Source: Lingula anatina
Taxonomy: Eukaryota; Brachiopoda; Lingulata; Lingulida; Lingulidae
DNA length: 34,082 bases
NCBI RefSeq assembly: GCF_001039355.2
Contig: NW_019775934.1
Coordinates: forward strand, 4,955 to 39,036
Reading direction: 5' to 3'
Position numbers and translations under genes: made by a program. Positions 30,258-34,082 of the stretch are shown here, in pieces (positions within the stretch are counted from its first letter, which is position 1; the number at the start of each line of letters is the position of its first letter). The notes under the pieces were generated by a model that was given only the letters and a program-made list of their open reading frames with translations, did no database searches and had not been told where the DNA came from.

Positions 30258-31190
30258 CCCCGTCACACTAGAGGCAGAATGCACAAGAATGTCGTCGGAA
30301 AGATATTTCTTTGTGCATTTTGGATATTCAAAGAGCATTCTAAAAATTATGAGTGCATTTCAAATAGTTTTACCCATTCTTGTGGTCGGCCTGAATGTTA
30401 AAAACTTTCGAAGCGCACTGTGACTGCATTCTTAATATTTTCACGGCATTCCGACAACATTCAAAACATTCTGATCACATTCGAGGGATATTCGAACTGG
30501 CACGCGACTGGCCCCCGTCGCACTTATTCGGAACCAGCAGAAATCAAGATAGAACCAGCCAGAATAAATTAATTGAAAAATTCGTGCCATAATCGGGAGT
30601 AAATTTCAAATTGCAGTCAGACTATTCCGAATGAAGTTCAAATGCCGTACGAGTGTGGTTTGACTGCTGGCCGAATAGAGGCTAAAGTATGTAAGAAGGT
30701 GCCTCGAAAAATATATGAAGCGAACTCAAATGCAGTCAACTGCTCCCGGTATGGCTGTCCATGATGGTTTGAAATATTAAAAAAATCAAACATAATGCAG
30801 CTGAAATACCTAAAATACTTAATTAAAAATTACTTTCTAACATGTTTAGAATGTAACACGATGCCAATAGTGTATAAATAATGCCACAGGAATGGTAACT
30901 GATCATAATGTTTCGAAAGCTGTCGGAATGCCGTGATAATATTTAGAATGCAGTCATAGTGCAGTTAGAATACTGTTCAAATGTCATTCAATAAATCTCC
31001 TCTTGGAATGCACTTCCAAAGTTTTTGACATGACAAAAACATTCAACCCGGCCACAAGAATGGGTAAAAATATTTGGAATGGACTCAGAATTTTTAGAAT
31101 GTTTTAGAATGCTCTTTGAATATCCTGGAATACACAAAGAATTGTATTTCAGACGCCATTCTTAATCATTCCGCCTCTAGTGTGACGGGG
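30258..31190. mobile_element. Long terminal-inverted-repeat element, system 1
   Basis: The left end CCCCGTCACACTAGAGGC at 30,258-30,275 is the inverse of the right end at 31,173-31,190. Similarity continues inward for about 250 bp, e.g. GGATATTCAAAGAGCATTCT at about 30,321-30,340 and its inverse near 31,110-31,130, and TTTTACCCATTCTTGTGG on the left against its inverse near 31,050; the right arm carries an extra ~55 bp. The interior is packed with GAATG/CATTC words and has no open frame of note. It is a non-autonomous foldback-like element. TTATA-type sequence flanks both sides but a clear duplication is not established. Confidence 0.7.
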
Positions 31191-31556
31191 ATTTTATATC
31201 CCGCCAGAATGTTTCGAATGTGCCTCGGATGAGCTGAAATATTAATGTTGCCAGCAATCAAACTGCACTAGTGCGCCTTTCAAAGTATATTCAAAATATT
31301 CTTACTGCCTTCTTACAGCATTATAAATATTCCTAATTTTCCAACTACATTCGAACTGCTTTTGAGAGCTAATACAGTCGAAAGTGCTCTCATCATTCCA
31401 GGTGAATTCAAGCGCATTCTGAGTATTCCAACGGTACTTTTACAATAATTAAGGTCAATTTGAATTTTTCCCCGAATGTGGTGCGAATTTTAAAAATTCT
31501 TCGTTCAGGCTCATTCTTCTTCATTCCTGCTGATTCCGAATAAGTGTCACGAGGGC
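30512..31556. mobile_element. Long terminal-inverted-repeat element, system 2, interleaved with system 1
   Basis: The left arm starts CCCCCGTCGCACTTATTCGG at 30,512 and the right arm is the inverse of CCCTCGTGACACTTATTCGG ending at 31,555-31,556. Similarity fades within 100-200 bp inward. The end sequence resembles that of system 1 (CCCCGTCRCACT), so both belong to one family. The arms interleave (left 1, left 2, right 1, right 2) rather than nest. Confidence 0.55.
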
Positions 31557-32310
31557 TTTATCCGAAGCATGCAGGCACCAACAGGCACATTGAAGCATTT
31601 TCCGAGGCCCTACTCAGTATTGACTGTTGAGACTTTGTGTTTGGCCAGTGCCAATTTCTTTTGCTAAGTATTTTTTTTACTTTGGAATTATTTTTGAAAC
31701 TTAAAATTATTTGTCTCTGTATCTCTGTATGCCAATATTCATAACAAATGATCCATATGAAAAAAAAACCCAAATTTTGACTTTAAAATAGCAATGTCGA
31801 CAATAATTCTCAATTACTCGCCTTTTACGGATACTTGATCTTAAATGTACACAAAGTCTGTGCATTTTTGTGCTTTACAAACAAAAATGGGAGAAATGAA
31901 AATTAACTATAAAATCGTATACGTCCCAGAAAAAATTTACCAGTTCATTAAAAGATATCATCAAACAGCCGTTCTTTTTAATTATTTTTAATTGAAATGA
32001 ACATATTACAAGATCAAAGATGTTACACGATAAATGTGAAGACTTTTGCATATACGGTAATGTGCCATGAATTTCGAACAGTAGAAAATAATTAAATTTG
32101 GGAAAAGATCGTTCTGGCCGAAATTCATGAAATGGAGGTGCTCAGAACTTCCGAAAGTGCGAATTTCATGGAATTCTGTCAATTTTGACCGGAAGTTGTC
32201 TGTTCGTCGCTAGGCCTTCTGTTATCTTCTACCGACGATCTATTTAGAGTTACCATAATGTATGATGTGTGAGTGTCGGTAATTGCGACCAAAGGTATAC
32301 ACGTACTTTC
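31557..32310. other. Non-coding stretch
   Basis: AT-rich. A CATGAATTTCG word occurs in both orientations near 32,066, 32,118 and 32,158. No gene seen. Confidence 0.4.
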
Positions 32311-32930
32311 ACCCGATCACTGTGTATGGCCCATAGATAGAGCGGTACTGTTGTCTAGGGCCGCAAAACAGCATCGTTATCAGTAGTGTCGTTTTTCAAA
32401 AGCGATTCTGGCAGCCAGAAACTAGTGTCGTTTTTCAAAAACGATCCTGGCGCTCAGAACGGGAGTGGACAGAGGGAGAGACGGCCGACGATTAGCGTCT
32501 GCCACGGCCAGATAACCTTTACTATGGAAGCTAAGTGTTACCGTTGCTCCTTTCCGTGCACTGAAACCGAGACGACAGCCGATCAGTGTCTATGGCGCAC
32601 GTGCAGGTAGCCTTCATCTGCGATAAGTGTCTTCCGCGACCAGGTTCGTTGCCTTTACCGTTAAAGTCGGGCGGAGCTTTACGCGCGAATGCGTCCTCAT
32701 CTCGCCGTTCGCGCGTCGGTGTCTCCGACGCATACGTAGCCGAAGGGCCGGCCTGCAGAAGCCGGCCTCGGCACTACGGCCTCTCCTCCGTGCGGAGAGG
32801 CCACTACGACCGCCGATCGGTATGTGCGGCGCACAGGTAGCCTTCGCCACGGCAGCCGGACTGTGTATTACGGTCGCTCTCCGTCGTGCGCTGCGACCAA
32901 GATGACCGCTGATTGTTGTCTGCGATCAAA
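32311..32930. repeat. GC-rich island of degenerate repeats and hairpins
   Basis: Two 39-bp tandem units at 32,384-32,461 contain TCGTTTTTCAAAAACGA, a near-perfect palindrome. A word like CCGATCAGTGTCTATGGCGC recurs, diverged, at about 32,313, 32,483, 32,578, 32,813 and 32,909. Longer similarity links 32,535-32,600, 32,772-32,835 and 32,863-32,925. Strong stems: ACGCGCGAA/TTCGCGCGT (32,681-32,716), GCGTCGG/CCGACGC (32,713-32,731), GGCCGGC/GCCGGCC (32,746-32,767), GGCCTCTCC/GGAGAGGCC (32,778-32,802). Overlapping open frames here exist only because the GC content excludes stops. Nature unknown: decayed array, structured RNA or CpG-rich promoter. Confidence 0.55.
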
Positions 32931-33561
32931 TATATACTAGGTTTGGGGGGGGGGATGCAGGGCCGTTTTTTTTTTTTTTTTCGCTCAGGCAACCCAATCT
33001 TAACAAGCAGCAGCAACTGATTTCCTGGCGCATAGTTGCGTCAATGTACGCATTTGAAAAGCGTGTACGTTTTGTCATTGAAACCATCTTCAAACAAACG
33101 CCAGAGATAGGTAATCTAGAGTAAACCGAAAAGGCAGTTTTTATATTCGTTCAAGGGACTGGAAGATCGTCAATGGGAGATAGTGAGCGATCTGAGCGCG
33201 ACAATAAGCCAATTTCCACACTAGTTCAAGGGACTTCGTTACTGTATATTCGTCAGCCATCCAAGCAAGCATAGAAGCTTGGACTTTTTGTCCATGCTAG
33301 AAGGCAATTTTCATGTAGTCAGCAGGATATGGTTTGCTGGTTTGCGACAGGGGCGTAACCAGGCATACGCACGGATACACTGTGCGTATATAATTTTTTG
33401 GCCAACCATGATATTATTCTCTATAAATCTAGTGTATTTTTCAAGGAATATTATCGAAAATCCCCTTCGATTATAAGTTAGCGTCACCTGAATGTACAAA
33501 TTCTCTGTATAATTTATATATGCACCATTGTTCTGACACCCTTCTCGTTTGCTTCCACAGA
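32931..33561. other. Non-coding stretch with a hAT-type end
   Basis: Holds a poly(G) run at about 32,943-32,952 and a poly(T) run at 32,967-32,981. CAGGGGCGTAACCAGG at about 33,347 is a typical hAT-like terminus, but I could not find its partner end. Confidence 0.4.
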
Positions 33562-33929
33562 ACTGAGGTTAACAATACTAGTTACCATCTGAAGTCCGAT
33601 CTTAATCGTCCATCTAGCTGGAACTTGCTTTACCTCTTAATTAGAGGATAGAGTGCCCTTCAGCTCACAGGTAGCTTTTGTCTTGAGTGTATCGAACGCG
33701 ATATTTATCTCAGATAAAAATCTACTTGTGTGTTATTTTCAAAGAGCTGCTCCAGCAGACCTGGGGGCACTAGATAAATCTGATCATCGGGCTAAACAAG
33801 GAGCCAGAGAAACAAAGGAAGATTGATTTTTCCTGCAAAGTTTCAAAGAATTTTGACACGGACTTGATCCAGCTTAACCCTCCAAACTAACGGGGTGGCA
33901 TGGGCAATTTTTACAAAATTTACAAACAA
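33562..33929 (+). repeat. Dispersed repeat family, copy 2
   Basis: Partner of 7,876-8,216, same orientation and similar borders (starts near ACTGAGGTTAACAAT, ends near GGGCAATTTTTACAAA). The final ~150 bp of the window beyond it show nothing recognisable. Confidence 0.7.
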
Positions 33930-34082
33930 TTAAACTTAGATATATTACAATTTTATCCTTTAATATAATTTTGGGAGGCATGCACCCGCATGTAAGCTGG
34001 GTGATGTCAGTAAGCCCCTAGTTAAATAAATATACCCTTATGAGCAAGGCTTTTCCCAGCGAACCGTCCAGCCGTCATTTGG

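Noticed and set aside
30054-30338. Minus-strand open frame of 94 codons with a Cys-Val run
   Set aside because: It is a translation of the CA microsatellite.
32060-32180. CATGAATTTCG words in both orientations
   Set aside because: Short AT-rich words with irregular spacing; no larger inverted structure found.
32586-32905. Three overlapping open frames on both strands
   Set aside because: High GC and repeats exclude stop codons here; no frame shows a domain or biased codon use.
1-34082. tRNA, rRNA or bacterial-type defence systems
   Set aside because: I saw no cloverleaf, rRNA core words, operons or prokaryotic signals; the window is ordinary animal nuclear DNA.

Overview
The window is animal nuclear DNA from an AT-rich, repeat-dense genome. 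Genes are split by short GT/AG introns, and I see no operons or bacterial signals. A marine invertebrate (lophotrochozoan or non-vertebrate deuterostome) fits the mix of LINEs, Ty3/gypsy elements, MITEs and the UBAC2 orthologue, but I cannot name the species. Isolated N characters (8,610; 16,026-16,036; 18,658; 21,254; 23,772; 29,656) mark assembly joins, and several fall at repeat edges. All homology statements are from reading motifs; no search was run.

Layout. 1-0.66 kb is a LINE reverse-transcriptase fragment. 0.69-1.93 kb holds two exons of a rhodopsin-class GPCR (TM3-TM5 and TM6) with a one-base frameshift, so a pseudogene or assembly error. 2.5-4.4 kb carries a hairpin element, the 3' end of a minus-strand LINE with a TCTGAC-type tail, and another inverted-repeat element. 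4.5-4.8 kb is an orphan minus-strand exon of unknown function.

5.4-9.9 kb is a minus-strand gene assembled here from phase-compatible splice sites: TATA box, 5' UTR exon and four coding exons. It would encode a protein of about 194 residues with a signal peptide, a proline-rich middle, one membrane segment and a C-terminal coiled coil. Its last exon is cut by a 340-bp CACTA-type MITE that supplies the present stop codon. A decayed copy of its signal-peptide exon lies just upstream in intron 1.

13.2-17.4 kb is UBAC2 on the plus strand: nine exons covering all but the first ~16 residues. The product is an ER-membrane, rhomboid-like pseudoprotease with a C-terminal UBA domain, used in ER-associated degradation and lipid-droplet control. 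The two genes are head to head but nothing else links their functions.

18.6-23.8 kb is a broken minus-strand Ty3/gypsy retrotransposon: LTR tail, gag, LTR (about 2 kb), a second LTR piece and integrase, with Ns at the joins. 23.8-29.3 kb is gene-poor, with AAT/ATT microsatellites and islands of more complex, GC-richer sequence that could be cis-regulatory. 29.3-31.6 kb holds a hAT-like repeat, a dead LINE RT, a CA repeat and two interleaved long inverted-repeat systems built of GAATG/CATTC words. 32.3-32.9 kb is a GC-rich island of degenerate repeats and strong hairpins. The window ends in a second copy of a repeat family also present near 8 kb.
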